Positions 27,949 through 36,895 are shown, counted from the stretch's first letter. The stretch: DNA of 64,000 nt from Thermohalobaculum sp963721105 (GCA_963721105.1 CAVRHY010000011.1:124001-188000); one strand, 5' to 3'. The notes: generated by a model not told the origin, from the sequence alone. Numbers and translations are program-made.

Positions 27949-28469
27949 GGGCGACCCGGCGCTTGGCCGGGGGAAGCAGGGGGGATGGCGTGGGGCCGCG
28001 CGGATGGGGGCACGGGCCGACAGCGCCATGCCCTGCGCGGGGTGCGGGCGGCGTCCGGTCCGGCTGTCCGGTCGGGGGGCTCGCGCTGGGGAATGGCCCG
28101 GTCGTCGAGGCATTCCGGAAAGAGCCGACCCGCGCCGTCGGCGCGGGAGAGGGTGGCTGCGCAGCCACGAGGTTTTCGTTTCGGCCCGCGAGGGACCATG
28201 ACGCCGCCGGCGGATCGCTAGGCCGCCTTGGCACCACCTGCCCGGGCACGGGTCACGCTCGCTTTCGCTGGACCCGGCTTGCGCGGGCGCTTCTACGCCC
28301 GGATGGTTAAACTTCGGTTCAAATGCGGGCTTGCCGGGGGCGACGGCAGCGCTGGCCGGACCAGGCGGCGCGGCTGGAACGCGCGGAGCCCGTGAGAACA
28401 GACAGCGCAGCGCCGGCGTGGTGTCGCCCCGGGGGCCGGGACACCCGGGGTCTGTCCGGCGGTCCCGGG
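27949..28469. other. Intergenic region with no gene seen
   Basis: About 520 bases between the convergent amidase and cyclase genes. All reading frames here are short and Arg/Pro/Gly-rich, as expected of GC-rich noncoding DNA. I see no RNA gene. A GCCCGGGC palindrome with short flanks near 28240 is weak. The TTCGGTTCAAAT stretch near 28312 resembles a tRNA T-arm but no acceptor or other arms accompany it. Confidence 0.5.
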
Positions 28470-29138
28470 TCAGAGCCCCTCGATCGCCACGACCCGCGCC
28501 GGCGCTCCGTCGGCGCCGGCAAATTTGATGGGGGCGGCGACCAGGAAGGTGCGCGGGCCGGTCAGCTCGGCAGTGTTCACCAGGTACTCGATCAGCGTGA
28601 CGCCGTTCCGCAGCAGGACGTCGTGCGTGACGTGCTCGGGGCCGGGGCGGATCTCGCCGTCCAGCAGGCAGCGGATCGTCCAGTCCTGCGGGAAGTCGAA
28701 GGCGCAGGCGGTCGGGCGCCGGTCCAGCAGCCACTCGGCCCCTGCGCGCGAGACGAAGGGCGCGTCGCGCCAGAACGAGGCGTCGTGCCAGTCGCGCTGG
28801 CGGTCCCAGCAACTGCGGAAGAGCGCGATCTCGCCTTCGCGCAGGTGGCCGGCGGCGCGGTCCAGCCGCTCCGGCCCGATCTCCTCGTTCGGCCGGATGC
28901 CGGCGAGGTCGATGACGGCCGCCGGGCCGACGACGCGGGCCAGGTCCAGGTCGTCCAGCGTCGGCCCGCCGGGCACGAAGTGCCGCGGCGCGTCGACATG
29001 CGTGAAGCCGTGGCACGAGGTGCGCAGCCAGCTCGCCTCGAACAGGTCGCCCTTCGCGTGGTCGCCGCGCCGGCCGCGCTCGACCGGCCAGCGCAGGTGG
29101 CCGGAGTCGATCGGCATCGATAGGTCGATCACGTTCAT
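28470..29138 (-). CDS. Cyclase/kynurenine formamidase-like metal hydrolase
   Basis: The 222-residue protein begins MNVIDLSMPIDSGHLRWP and carries the signature HGFTHVDAPRHFVPGG near residue 45, the HxxTHxDxPxH motif of the cyclase family (PF04199), which binds zinc or manganese. The family contains kynurenine formamidase, isatin hydrolase and related amide or lactam hydrolases. Its ATG overlaps the stop of the FAD oxidase (ATGA at 29135-29138), and the oxidase sits after DUF1028 and RidA, so all four are one operon. An amide-opening step late in an amine catabolic route fits the context but is inference. Confidence 0.87.
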   Translation of the reverse strand: MNVIDLSMPIDSGHLRWPVERGRRGDHAKGDLFEASWLRTSCHGFTHVDAPRHFVPGGPTLDDLDLARVVGPAAVIDLAGIRPNEEIGPERLDRAAGHLREGEIALFRSCWDRQRDWHDASFWRDAPFVSRAGAEWLLDRRPTACAFDFPQDWTIRCLLDGEIRPGPEHVTHDVLLRNGVTLIEYLVNTAELTGPRTFLVAAPIKFAGADGAPARVVAIEGL

Positions 29139-30224
29139 GTCGCGGTCTCCGTCACGCCGAGGACCGCCGGCCGGTCGGCACGGTAGCGCCCGAGCATCGG
29201 GTCGCCGGGCCGGCCGGCGACGATGGCGGCGACGGCGCCGGCGATCAGCGGCGCCAGCGTCATGCCGGAATGGGTGACGGCGACCGTCAGCCCCTCGGCC
29301 ACCCGGCCGATGGCCGGGCGGTCGTCCGGCAGCATCGGGCGCGGCGTGACCGTGACGGCCTCCGGCGTCAGCGTGCCGAGGCCCGGCGCCAGCGCCTGCG
29401 CCCGGTCGAGGATGGCGCGCGCCTCGGCCTGCAGGTCGGCCCGCGGGTCGGCCCGGCTGTCGCTGCCGCCGTAATCCGCGCCGGCCAGGACGCTGCCGTC
29501 CTCGCCCTGCCAGAGGTGGAGGCCGGGGCTGCCGAGCAGCCGCCCCAGCGCAGCGGGTGCCGGCGCGCTGCGGACCAGAAGGCCGGGCTCGGTGCGCAGC
29601 CGCACGACGATGCCGAGGGGCGCCAGCAGCGCCGGCGTCGCGGCGCCGGCGGCGACGACCACCTCGTCGGCGGCCATTGTCCCGGTGCCGAGGCGGATCT
29701 CCCAGCTGCCGCCCTTCGGCTCCAGCCGCGTCACGCGGTCCGGGCGCAGCACGGCGCCCGCGGCGACGGCGGCACGGGCGAACCAGTCGGCGATGGCGCG
29801 TGGCTCGGCCCGGCCCTCGGCCGGTAGCCATAGCGCGGCCTCGGGCGGGGAGGCCAGCCCGCGTTCCAGCCGGGCGGATCGCGGCGCGGTCCAGCAGCTC
29901 GGCGGCGTGGCCGAGACCGGACAGCGTCCGCGCCATCCCGGCCAGCGCGGCCGCCGGCGCATCCCACATCAGCATGCCGGGGAAGGCGACGGGGCAGTCC
30001 GGGTGGTCGGTTGTCAGCCCGCGCCACAGCGACAGCGATGTCAGCCGGACCCGCGCGTAATGCGGGTCCTCGGCCGAGGCGGCGTTCAGCCAGCCGAACG
30101 AGCCGCGCGAGGCGACGCCGCCCGGGCGCGGGTCGAGCAGCGTGACGGCGTGGCCCTCGCCTGCCAGCGCGCGCGCGATGGCGGCGCCCAGCACGCCGGC
30201 GCCGATGACGGCGACGCGCGCCAT
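29135..30224 (-). CDS. FAD-dependent amino acid/amine oxidase (DAO family); one frame break
   Basis: The N-terminus VAVIGAGVLGAAIARALAGEG carries the GxGxxG dinucleotide motif. The C-terminal half has VTVTPRPMLPDDRPAIGRV and VAVTHSGMTLAPLIAGAVA, typical of DadA/SoxA-like flavoenzymes that oxidise D-amino acids or secondary amines. One extra base near 29880 shifts the frame between LLDRAAIR and LERGLASPPEAALWL; corrected length is 362 residues. ATG 30222-30224 fits the family. An in-frame ATG at 30239 has GGGAG directly against it and overlaps the DUF1028 stop. The imine product would be a natural substrate for the adjacent RidA. Confidence 0.85.
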
Positions 30225-30231
30225 CCGTCGG

Positions 30232-30906
30232 TCATTCATCTCCCGGCACGCCGTAGCTGGGCGCGCCCGACGGGTCGAGCGCACGTGCGACGTAGTCGTC
30301 GAGTTGCGGCCGGTAGATCGCCCAGGCGGCGGTGAGCGCCTCGATCGGGCAGCCCTCGGTCCAGTCGCAGCGCAGATCGGCGACCGGCCAGGGCACGTCG
30401 CGCACCAGCATCATGCCGGCCGAGCGAACCGGCCCCGCCTCGCCGCCGGCGTCCAGCGCCGCCTGCATGGCCGCGAGGATGCGGTCGCCGAGATGCCCGC
30501 GCGTGTCTTCGAACGCCTCCAGCATCGCGGCGGGCACGCGCTCGTTCGCCAGCAGGTTGCCGGCGGCGGCGGCGTCGTCGCGCCGCGCCTCGGCATGCGT
30601 GCCGAGCGTGCGACGACCGGAATGGATGCCGGTGCGCCCGTGGGAGTCGATGGCCAGCACCTGCCGGTACTCGGCATGCGGTGCGGTGCGCGCCAGGATC
30701 TCGACGGTCTCGGCGGCGGATGCGCCCAGCGCCATGAGCTCGAGCGCGCGGGTGCCGAGGCGCGGGTCGGTGACGTTCTGGCTGGCCACCGCGCCGACGC
30801 CGGCGCGGGCATGGGCGCAACGCGCCGCGACCGCCGGAGACGATGACGAGACGGCGACGCCGAACATGCCGGATTCGGCGCAGCGCGCAACGATCGAAAA
30901 GGTCAC
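30232..30906 (-). CDS. DUF1028 family protein
   Basis: The 224-residue protein opens TFSIVARCAESGMFGVAVSS and continues with GAVASQNVTDPRLGTRALEL, the strongly conserved N-terminal block of DUF1028, a family with an Ntn-hydrolase-like fold and no agreed function. It starts at GTG overlapping the RidA stop (GTGA at 30903-30906), so translation is coupled. The C-terminal part (LRCDWTEGCPIEALTAAW, YRPQLDDYVARAL) is also typical. In this operon a hydrolytic role on an amide or gamma-glutamyl-like intermediate is plausible, but only by position. Confidence 0.86.
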   Translation of the reverse strand: MTFSIVARCAESGMFGVAVSSSSPAVAARCAHARAGVGAVASQNVTDPRLGTRALELMALGASAAETVEILARTAPHAEYRQVLAIDSHGRTGIHSGRRTLGTHAEARRDDAAAAGNLLANERVPAAMLEAFEDTRGHLGDRILAAMQAALDAGGEAGPVRSAGMMLVRDVPWPVADLRCDWTEGCPIEALTAAWAIYRPQLDDYVARALDPSGAPSYGVPGDE

Positions 30907-31442
30907 TCCTCGTCCTCGACCGTGGCGGGCGGGACGCGGCCTCGCGTCGGCTCGCGCGGGATCGCCGCCTCGGCGCCGGCCTCGGCCGCGGCGACGGCGA
31001 CGTTCGGGTCCAGCTCGGCCGGGACCGGATGCTCGGGGATCACGGCCGTCGCCTCGATCTCGACCAGCCATTCGGGCCGCGCCAGCGCCTGCACGACGAT
31101 GCCGGTCGAGACCGGGTGCACGCCCTTGAAGTAGCCGCCCATCGCCCGGTAGACGGCCTCGCGGTGCCGGATGTCGGTCAGGTAGACGACGATGCGGCAG
31201 AGCTGGCTGATGTCCGAGCCGCACTCGACCAGCAGGTCGCGGATGTTCTGCATGACCTTGTGCGTCTGCGCGACCGGGTCGCCGATGCCGACGTTCTCGG
31301 ATGTCTCGAGGTCCTGCGCCACCTGGCCGCGCAGGAAGACGGTGGCGCCATGCGCGACGACGGCCTGGGCGAGGTCGTTGTCCAGCTTCTGCTCGGGATA
31401 GGTGTCGCGCGTGTTGAACGGGCGGATGCGGGTGTGGGTCAT
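30903..31442 (-). CDS. RidA family enamine/imine deaminase with C-terminal extension
   Basis: RidA proteins hydrolyse reactive enamines or imines to ketones and ammonia. The 179-residue protein contains FLRGQVAQDLE, QNIRDLLVECGSDISQLCR and RPEWLVEIEATAVIP, with the conserved Arg/Glu near the end of the domain. Classical RidA is about 128 residues; here about 40 extra residues rich in Ala and Glu follow IPEHPVPAELDP. It is the first gene of the operon RidA-DUF1028-FAD oxidase-cyclase, and pairing with an amine oxidase fits the removal of imine products. The promoter would lie in the 319 bases upstream. Confidence 0.87.
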   Translation of the reverse strand: MTHTRIRPFNTRDTYPEQKLDNDLAQAVVAHGATVFLRGQVAQDLETSENVGIGDPVAQTHKVMQNIRDLLVECGSDISQLCRIVVYLTDIRHREAVYRAMGGYFKGVHPVSTGIVVQALARPEWLVEIEATAVIPEHPVPAELDPNVAVAAAEAGAEAAIPREPTRGRVPPATVEDEE

Positions 31443-31761
31443 GGCCTGGATTTGACGCGGGCAGGGCGGCGGCGGTCAAGCCAATTCCGGGTGCGGCGAA
31501 CGACCACCGGCTCCGCCCGAGCCGTTTCGCGGTCGTCGCGCCGGGCCGCGCCGTCCATGGCCGGCGCAGCCGATTTCGACCGCGCGTGCCGCGCGCTGAC
31601 GGGCGGCGCTTGGGTCGACCAGGCGCTGCTTCCACCCCCCTGCACCGCCACGCGCAGAGCGCGTCGGCGGTGGCGGGGGTGGTGGCGGGCCTGGTCGCGC
31701 GGGATGCGGTGCCGTCAGGCGCCGGAGGCCGGGCGAAACAGCCTTGGCGGATCGGGGCGCG
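31443..31761. other. Intergenic region between the two catabolic operons
   Basis: These 319 bases separate the RidA operon from the flavin reductase fusion gene on the same strand. The reading frames are short and of Arg/Ala-rich shadow type. I see no clear promoter box or operator, although the RidA operon promoter should be here. Confidence 0.45.
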
Positions 31762-32934
31762 TCAGTCGAGGTCCGCGCCGAAGGTGTCGCGGCAGAGCCA
31801 GGCGAAGCGCTCGGCGGCGGGCGACAGCGGCACGCCTTCGCGGCGGACCAGCATCAACCGGCTCGGCCGCGCGGCCCAGGCGAGCGGCCGGCGCACGACG
31901 CGCTTGCCGTCATAGGTCAGGTCGCCGGCCGGCCGGCTGGCCAGCAGCGTGAAGCCCAGGCCCTGGCCGACCATGCCGCGCACCGTCTCGATCGAGCCCG
32001 AGTGGTAGGCTATCTGGGGCTCGACTCCCTGTTCGCGCAGCAGCGTCAGGAAGTAGTCGGGGCTGGGCGGCGTGGACAGCAGCACCATCGGCCGGTCCGC
32101 GAAATCGCCGGGCGACAGCGCGTCCTTCGCCACCAGCGGGTCGTCCTCGGCCAGCAGGGCGTAGGGCGGCAGCTCGGCCAGAAGCTCTTTCGCCAGCCCC
32201 TCGGCGATGTTCTCGTCGTACATCAGCGCCAGTTCCGCCTCGCCGGCGCCCAGCGCCGCGTGCAGCCGCGCCTGGTCGCCCTCGATCAGCGTCACCGCCA
32301 TGCCCGGCGCCTCGTCGCGCAGACGCCGGAACAGCGCCGGCAGCGCCGAGGCGCCGACCGTGTGGAAGCAGGCCAGCGCCAGCCGGTTCTCGGCCGCCGC
32401 CCGGCCGGCACCGATCGAGCCTGCCGCCTCGATCCGCGCGGCCGCACCGTAGGCGCGGCGCGCGTAGATCAGCGGCGAGCCGCGTTCGGCGATGAAGATG
32501 TCGTCGACTTCGCCGAAGAAGACGTGGTGCGTGCCGACGAGGTCGGACGAGACCATGCGGCAGTCGAAGGCCACCAGCGGCTCGACGACGCGCGGCGCGC
32601 CCGAGGGCATCTTTTCCCACTCGGCGCAGTCGAACTTGTCGGCGACCTGCGCCCGGAACCGCCCGGCGAAGGTGTCCGAGATCCAGCTCTGGTCGTCGCG
32701 CAGCACGTTCACGCAGAAGACGCCGTTGGCCAGGATCGCCGCCGCCGTCGCGCTGTCGCGGTGGACGCAGACCAGGAGCGTCGGCGGCTCGGTGTCGGCG
32801 CTGACCGAGGTCATGGCCGAGACCGTCACGCCGGCGCGCCCCGCCACGCCGTCCGTGGTCACGACATTGACGGTCTGCGCCGCGTGGCTCATGCCCGCCA
32901 GGAAGCGGGCGCGCAGGTCGGATTCGAGGCTCAT
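31762..32934 (-). CDS. Flavin reductase fused to a LysR-type effector-binding domain
   Basis: The 390-residue protein has two parts in one unbroken frame. Residues 1-165 are a flavin reductase (HpaC-like): VTTDGVAGRAGVTVSAMTSV, PPTLLVCVHRDSATAAAIL, FCVNVLRDDQSWISDTFAGR and GTHHVFFGEVDDI. Residues 185-390 are a LysR substrate-binding domain without its DNA-binding HTH: ALACFHTVGASALPALFRRL, ELALMYDENIAEGL, VLLSTPPSPDYFL and GMVGQGLGFTLLASRP. The reductase half would supply FADH2 or FMNH2 to the HpaB-type monooxygenase nearby, and the second half could sense an aromatic ligand. ATG 32932-32934 is the start; an overlong upstream frame is a shadow of the hydrolase gene. Confidence 0.88.
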   Translation of the reverse strand: MSLESDLRARFLAGMSHAAQTVNVVTTDGVAGRAGVTVSAMTSVSADTEPPTLLVCVHRDSATAAAILANGVFCVNVLRDDQSWISDTFAGRFRAQVADKFDCAEWEKMPSGAPRVVEPLVAFDCRMVSSDLVGTHHVFFGEVDDIFIAERGSPLIYARRAYGAAARIEAAGSIGAGRAAAENRLALACFHTVGASALPALFRRLRDEAPGMAVTLIEGDQARLHAALGAGEAELALMYDENIAEGLAKELLAELPPYALLAEDDPLVAKDALSPGDFADRPMVLLSTPPSPDYFLTLLREQGVEPQIAYHSGSIETVRGMVGQGLGFTLLASRPAGDLTYDGKRVVRRPLAWAARPSRLMLVRREGVPLSPAAERFAWLCRDTFGADLD

Positions 32935-32990
32935 CGCGGCGTTCCGCGGCCGGTCAGGGGGACCGGTAGCGCTTCCGGTGACGCTTCCGG

Positions 32991-33695
32991 TCACGGGGCC
33001 GTCAGCCAGTCGCGCATCGCCGCGTTGACGGCGCCCGGCCGCTCCATGGTCGAGAGGTGGCCGCAGTCCTCGATGACGACCAGGCGCGCGTCCGGGATGC
33101 CGCCGGCGATCTCCTCGTGCAGCTCGACCGGCGTCGCCTGGTCCTGCCGGCCGCACAGCACCATTGTCGGGCACGCGATTCGGGCCAGGTCGGCGCGACT
33201 GTCGGGGCGGGTCATGATCGCCGTCAGCTGGCGCACGAACGCCTCCGGGCCGACGCTGGCGCACATTGCCCGCACCGTCTCGCGAAGCTCGGGCGAAAAC
33301 GGGTTGGCGGGGTTCTGCATCGAGGGCAGGAACATCGTCTCGACGACCTCGTCGAACCGGCCTTCCTTCGCCATGCGGATCTGCACCCGCCGCGCCTCGC
33401 TTCGCTCGGGCGTGTCGGCGCGCGCCGAGGTGTCGAGCAGCGCCAGCCGCTCGACGCGGTCGGGCGCGATGCGCATGATCTCCTGCGAGACGTAGCCGCC
33501 CATCGAAAGGCCCGCCAGCGCAAACCGGTCGGGCGCCCGGGCCAGTACGGACTCCGCCATGCCGCGCATGGACTCGGCGCCCGTCAGGTCGGCGATGCGG
33601 ATGTTGGCAAGGTCCGACAGCGCCTCGACCTGCGGGCGCCACAGCGGCTGGGCGCAGAGCAGGCCGGGCAGCAGGATCAGCGTCTTCTCGGCCAT
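32991..33695 (-). CDS. Alpha/beta hydrolase in aromatic catabolism operon
   Basis: The 234-residue hydrolase begins MAEKTLILLPGLLCAQPLWR, has the nucleophile elbow ALAGLSMGGYVSQEIM, the acid in MVLCGRQDQATPVEL and the His in IEDCGHLSTMERPGA. It resembles dienelactone/ester hydrolases of aromatic pathways and the gene at 19565-20257. It sits between the Rieske oxygenase and the flavin reductase fusion on one strand with gaps of 19 and 56 bases, so it is in the same operon. A ring-cleavage product hydrolase is a reasonable role but the substrate is not visible. Confidence 0.87.
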   Translation of the reverse strand: MAEKTLILLPGLLCAQPLWRPQVEALSDLANIRIADLTGAESMRGMAESVLARAPDRFALAGLSMGGYVSQEIMRIAPDRVERLALLDTSARADTPERSEARRVQIRMAKEGRFDEVVETMFLPSMQNPANPFSPELRETVRAMCASVGPEAFVRQLTAIMTRPDSRADLARIACPTMVLCGRQDQATPVELHEEIAGGIPDARLVVIEDCGHLSTMERPGAVNAAMRDWLTAP

Positions 33696-33714
33696 GCGTC
33701 TCCCTTCCGGGCGG

Positions 33715-34846
33715 TCAGCCCACCCGCCCCGCCAGGTAGGTCGCGAAATCGTAGATCGGGCGCTCCAGGTGGCTGAGGTGCCCCGGCCGCGCGAGGCCCG
33801 AGGACAGCCCCTTGTAGACCCGCTCGGTGCAGATCTTGTCCTCGTCATTCACCGCGTCCAGCAGCGCCTTTGACTGGGCGAACATCTCCTGCGCCTCCGG
33901 GTCGTTGACGAAGTCGGGCGACATGCCGCCGCCATAGAGGATGCGGACATGGTCGACGCCGTCCGGGTGCAGCGAGAGGTACCAGAAATAGCCCGGCGTC
34001 AGCGTGATGAAGAGCGCCGGGTAGGCGGTGATCAGGTAGGTGGTCCGCCGCCGTTCGCGCTCCAGCCGCGTGTTGCCGGGGTGCGCGACGGACAGCTTGA
34101 AGCCCGGGTCCTTGAGGATGGTGTGCCAGTTGAAGGCCGGCTCGCCGGCGGGGCAGTCCATTTCCTCGAGGCTGACATAGCCGCCGATCGTCGGCCCGTG
34201 GCAGACCGGCAGGTGGTAGGACTCCATGAAGTTCTCGCCCAGCACCTTCCAGTTGGTGTTCCAGCGATGCGTCTCCTGGAAGGTCTGGACGTAGTCCTGC
34301 ATGCCGAAATCGGCGATCATCGCCTCGATGCCCGAGAACCGCTCGGCCACCGGCTGTGCGTCGGGGTTGAGCGTGACCATGATCCAGCCGAGCCATTCCT
34401 CGCAGCGGATCTGCGGCAGGCAGTAGTCGCCGCGCCGGAAGTCCTGGTTCAGCCCCATGCCGGGGGCGCCGCGAAGGCTGCCGTCCAGCGAGTAGGTCCA
34501 GCCGTGATAGGGGCAGCGGATCGTCGTCGCGTGGCCCTGGCCCTGCATCAGCACCGACATGCGGTGCAGGCAGACGTTCGACATGGCGCGGAGCGCGCCC
34601 TCGCGGTCGCGCAGCACCAAGCACCGGCTGGCCGGCGATCTCGTGGGTCAGGTAGTCGCCCGGCCCGGCCAGCTGGTCGGCGCGGCCGACGCAGATCCAC
34701 TCGCGCCGGAAGATGCGGTCGAGTTCGGCCGCCAGCATGACCTCGGAGGTATAGGCCGAGGTCGGGATGGCGCGCGCCTGCTGGAAGCGCGTCGCCACCA
34801 TCGCCCGCAGCTCGGCGATGGGGTCGAGGCTGGTCTGCACGTTCAT
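33715..34846 (-). CDS. Aromatic ring-hydroxylating oxygenase alpha subunit (Rieske); one frame break
   Basis: The protein (376 residues corrected) has the Rieske [2Fe-2S] site split as CLHRMSVLMQ and RCPYHGWTYSLDG (CxH...CxxH), then a C-terminal catalytic domain with ENFMESYHLPVCHG, where His residues and an Asp bind mononuclear iron. One extra base near 34618 separates HEIAGQPVL from VLRDREGALRAMSN. No small (beta) subunit, ferredoxin or reductase gene is adjacent, so electron partners must be elsewhere. It may hydroxylate or demethylate an aromatic substrate together with the HpaB-type enzyme two genes upstream. ATG 34844-34846 fits. Confidence 0.88.
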
Positions 34847-34912
34847 GGGGCACCCCGCAGGAGACGGTCGCAGCAAGGATGCGGGCGCGCCGCCGCCAGC
34901 GTCAAGCCCGGC

Positions 34913-35365
34913 TCACAGCAGCAGCGAGTAGGCGCCCTCGTGGCGCAGCAGCGCGACCTTGGTCTCGATCCCGCCCGGCGCCGAGAATCCGCCGAGTCCG
35001 CCCGCGCCGACGACGCGGTGACAGGGAATGATGACCGGGATGGTGTTCCGCCCGCAGGCCTGACCGATCGCCTGCGCCGGCGCGCCCAGCTCGCGCGCGA
35101 TGTCGCCGTATTCGCGGGTGCTGCCATAAGGGATGGCGCGCATCGCGGCGGCGACGGATTGCTGCAGAGCGTCGCCCGCCGGGCGGAGCGGCAGGTCGAA
35201 GACCTGCAGCCGGTTGTCGAAATAGGCGGTCAGTTGGCGTTCTGCCTCGACGAGCAGGGGCGTGTCGTCGGTGCCGCCCTGCCGCCAGCCGACGGCGATG
35301 ATGGCGCCGTCCTCCTCGGTCAGGCCGAGCCAGCCGAGCGGCGTTCGGACCGACCGCGATGCCAT
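34913..35365 (-). CDS. ogt: Methylated-DNA-[protein]-cysteine S-methyltransferase (Ogt-type)
   Basis: Ogt removes O6-alkyl groups from guanine by transfer to its own cysteine. The 150-residue protein has the active-site motif IPVIIPCHRVVGAGGLGGFS and the helix-turn-helix stretch AIPYGSTREYGDIARELGAP. The length is at the short end of the family, lacking a long N-domain, but the active site is complete. It lies between the HpaB-type monooxygenase (7 bases away) and the Rieske gene (66 bases). A repair enzyme in a catabolic operon is odd but not unique, and may reflect read-through rather than function. Confidence 0.93.
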   Translation of the reverse strand: MASRSVRTPLGWLGLTEEDGAIIAVGWRQGGTDDTPLLVEAERQLTAYFDNRLQVFDLPLRPAGDALQQSVAAAMRAIPYGSTREYGDIARELGAPAQAIGQACGRNTIPVIIPCHRVVGAGGLGGFSAPGGIETKVALLRHEGAYSLLL

Positions 35366-35371
35366 CGCCGC

Positions 35372-36895
35372 CTACTCCGCCGCCCGCTTCGCCGCGTCCT
35401 TTTCGGCGAAATACCGCGTGACCGCGCTGTCGCTGGTCTCGCGGTCCGAGTGCGCGCGCACCCGGTCCGACAGCCCCGCCGACTTCTTGACGAAGTCCAG
35501 CGGCCCGTCCCAGTCGAAGTTGCGGTAGACGGCGGCCATCTGGTTGAAGCGCGGCGACTGGGCGAACATCTGGAAGGCCAGCCGATGCCCGGCGTAGTCC
35601 GACGAGATCAGGTCGCGCGCGAAGGCCAGCAGCTTGCGCCTGTCCTCGGCCACCCAGTCCTCGTTCAGCGTGTAGAACTTGTCGAGCCAGGGCTTCGTCT
35701 CGGGGCTCTCGAACGCCGCGACGTCCGGCGTCACGCAGATCTGCCCGCCGCAGAGGTCGCGGGCGATGTTCATCGCCTCGTAGAGCTGCGAGCAGGCGAC
35801 GACCCGCCCCGCCATCAGCAGCGACTGGTTCGGCATCAGCAGGCCGGCAGGCGAGCGCTCGGCCAGCGTCACCGCCGCCGTCAGGTGCGCGTTGATCGTC
35901 TCGCGGTAGATCGCCAGCTCGGCCAGCCGCTCCTGCACTGCCGGCTGCTTGTCGAGCCCCGTCTGGCGCGCGTTGAAGAGCGCGGCGCCGATCAGCATGT
36001 CGGCCGTCTTGAGGTTGCGCTGGACGAAGGCGAAGGCGGAATAGCGGTGCAGCGTCGCCCGGATGAAGGTCGCGGCCTTCGTGTGCCGGTAGAACAGCAC
36101 GTTCTCCCACGGGATCAGCACGTCGTCGAAGACCAGCAGCGTGTCGACCTCGTCGAAGCGGTTGGCCAGCGGGTAGTCGCGCGCGTCGGCCCGGCCGGTG
36201 AAGCCCGTCCGGCAGATGAACTTCAGCCCCGGCGAGCCGAGGTCGCAGACGAAGCCGACAGCATAGTCCGAGAGCTGCGCGTCGCCCCAGTTGGCGATGG
36301 TCGGCTTGGTGAAGGCCTGGTTGGCATAGGCGGCGGCCGTCTCGTACTTGGCGCCGCGCACGATGATGCCGGCATCCGTCTCGCCCGCGACGTGCAGCAG
36401 CATGTCGGGGTCCTGGTCCTGCGGGCGCTTCGAGCGGTCGCCCTTGGGGTCGGTGTTGGCCGAGACGTGGAACGGGTCGCGGTGGACGACGCCGCGGATG
36501 TGGCGCTCGATGTTGGCGGCCCATTGCGGGTCGATCTGCGCGAGCAGGTCGGCGCCGTCCCAGAGCGACCACATCTCGCCCACCGTCTCGTCGCCGACGC
36601 GGGTGACGACGCCGCCGATCTCCTCGAGCACGCGGTCAGTGGCGCGCCGCTTGGCCCACCAGTCGTCCTGCGTGTAGGGGAGCGTGTTGCCGACGGCGTT
36701 GACCTCGCCATCCTGGGTGACGGTCATGACGTCCCGGTGCGCCGCCTCGTGCGCCATGTCGTAGATGCGGGCGCGGATGTCGACGAGCGGGCGGAAGGCG
36801 GGGTGGGTGGTGACGTCCCCGACGCGCTCGCCGTTGATGTGGACCTCGCGCCCGTCGCGGATCGACTCGCGGTACTCGTCGCCGGTGCGGATCAT
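35372..36895 (-). CDS. HpaB-type flavin-dependent monooxygenase (4-hydroxyphenylacetate 3-hydroxylase family)
   Basis: This 507-residue oxygenase belongs to the two-component HpaB family, which hydroxylates phenolic rings using reduced flavin from a separate reductase. It opens MIRTGDEYRESIRDGREVHI, contains RDPFHVSANTDPKGDRSKRP and DDVLIPWENVLFYRHTK, and ends with SDYAGHRLAFQMFAQSPRF, all family blocks. It is the first gene of the operon. The flavin reductase domain three genes downstream is the natural partner. The exact phenol cannot be named; 4-hydroxybutyryl-CoA dehydratase shares the fold but has iron-sulfur cysteine motifs that I do not see here. Confidence 0.9.
   Translation of the reverse strand: MIRTGDEYRESIRDGREVHINGERVGDVTTHPAFRPLVDIRARIYDMAHEAAHRDVMTVTQDGEVNAVGNTLPYTQDDWWAKRRATDRVLEEIGGVVTRVGDETVGEMWSLWDGADLLAQIDPQWAANIERHIRGVVHRDPFHVSANTDPKGDRSKRPQDQDPDMLLHVAGETDAGIIVRGAKYETAAAYANQAFTKPTIANWGDAQLSDYAVGFVCDLGSPGLKFICRTGFTGRADARDYPLANRFDEVDTLLVFDDVLIPWENVLFYRHTKAATFIRATLHRYSAFAFVQRNLKTADMLIGAALFNARQTGLDKQPAVQERLAELAIYRETINAHLTAAVTLAERSPAGLLMPNQSLLMAGRVVACSQLYEAMNIARDLCGGQICVTPDVAAFESPETKPWLDKFYTLNEDWVAEDRRKLLAFARDLISSDYAGHRLAFQMFAQSPRFNQMAAVYRNFDWDGPLDFVKKSAGLSDRVRAHSDRETSDSAVTRYFAEKDAAKRAAE

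Noticed and set aside
28300..28330. tRNA-like GGTTCAAAT motif
   Set aside because: No acceptor, D or anticodon arm pairs around it.
28470..33642. Long minus-strand frames joining the cyclase to the oxidase and the flavin reductase fusion to the upstream hydrolase region
   Set aside because: These long frames only extend real genes into another frame of the neighbour; the true starts (29138, 30224 and 32934) have family-matching N-termini.
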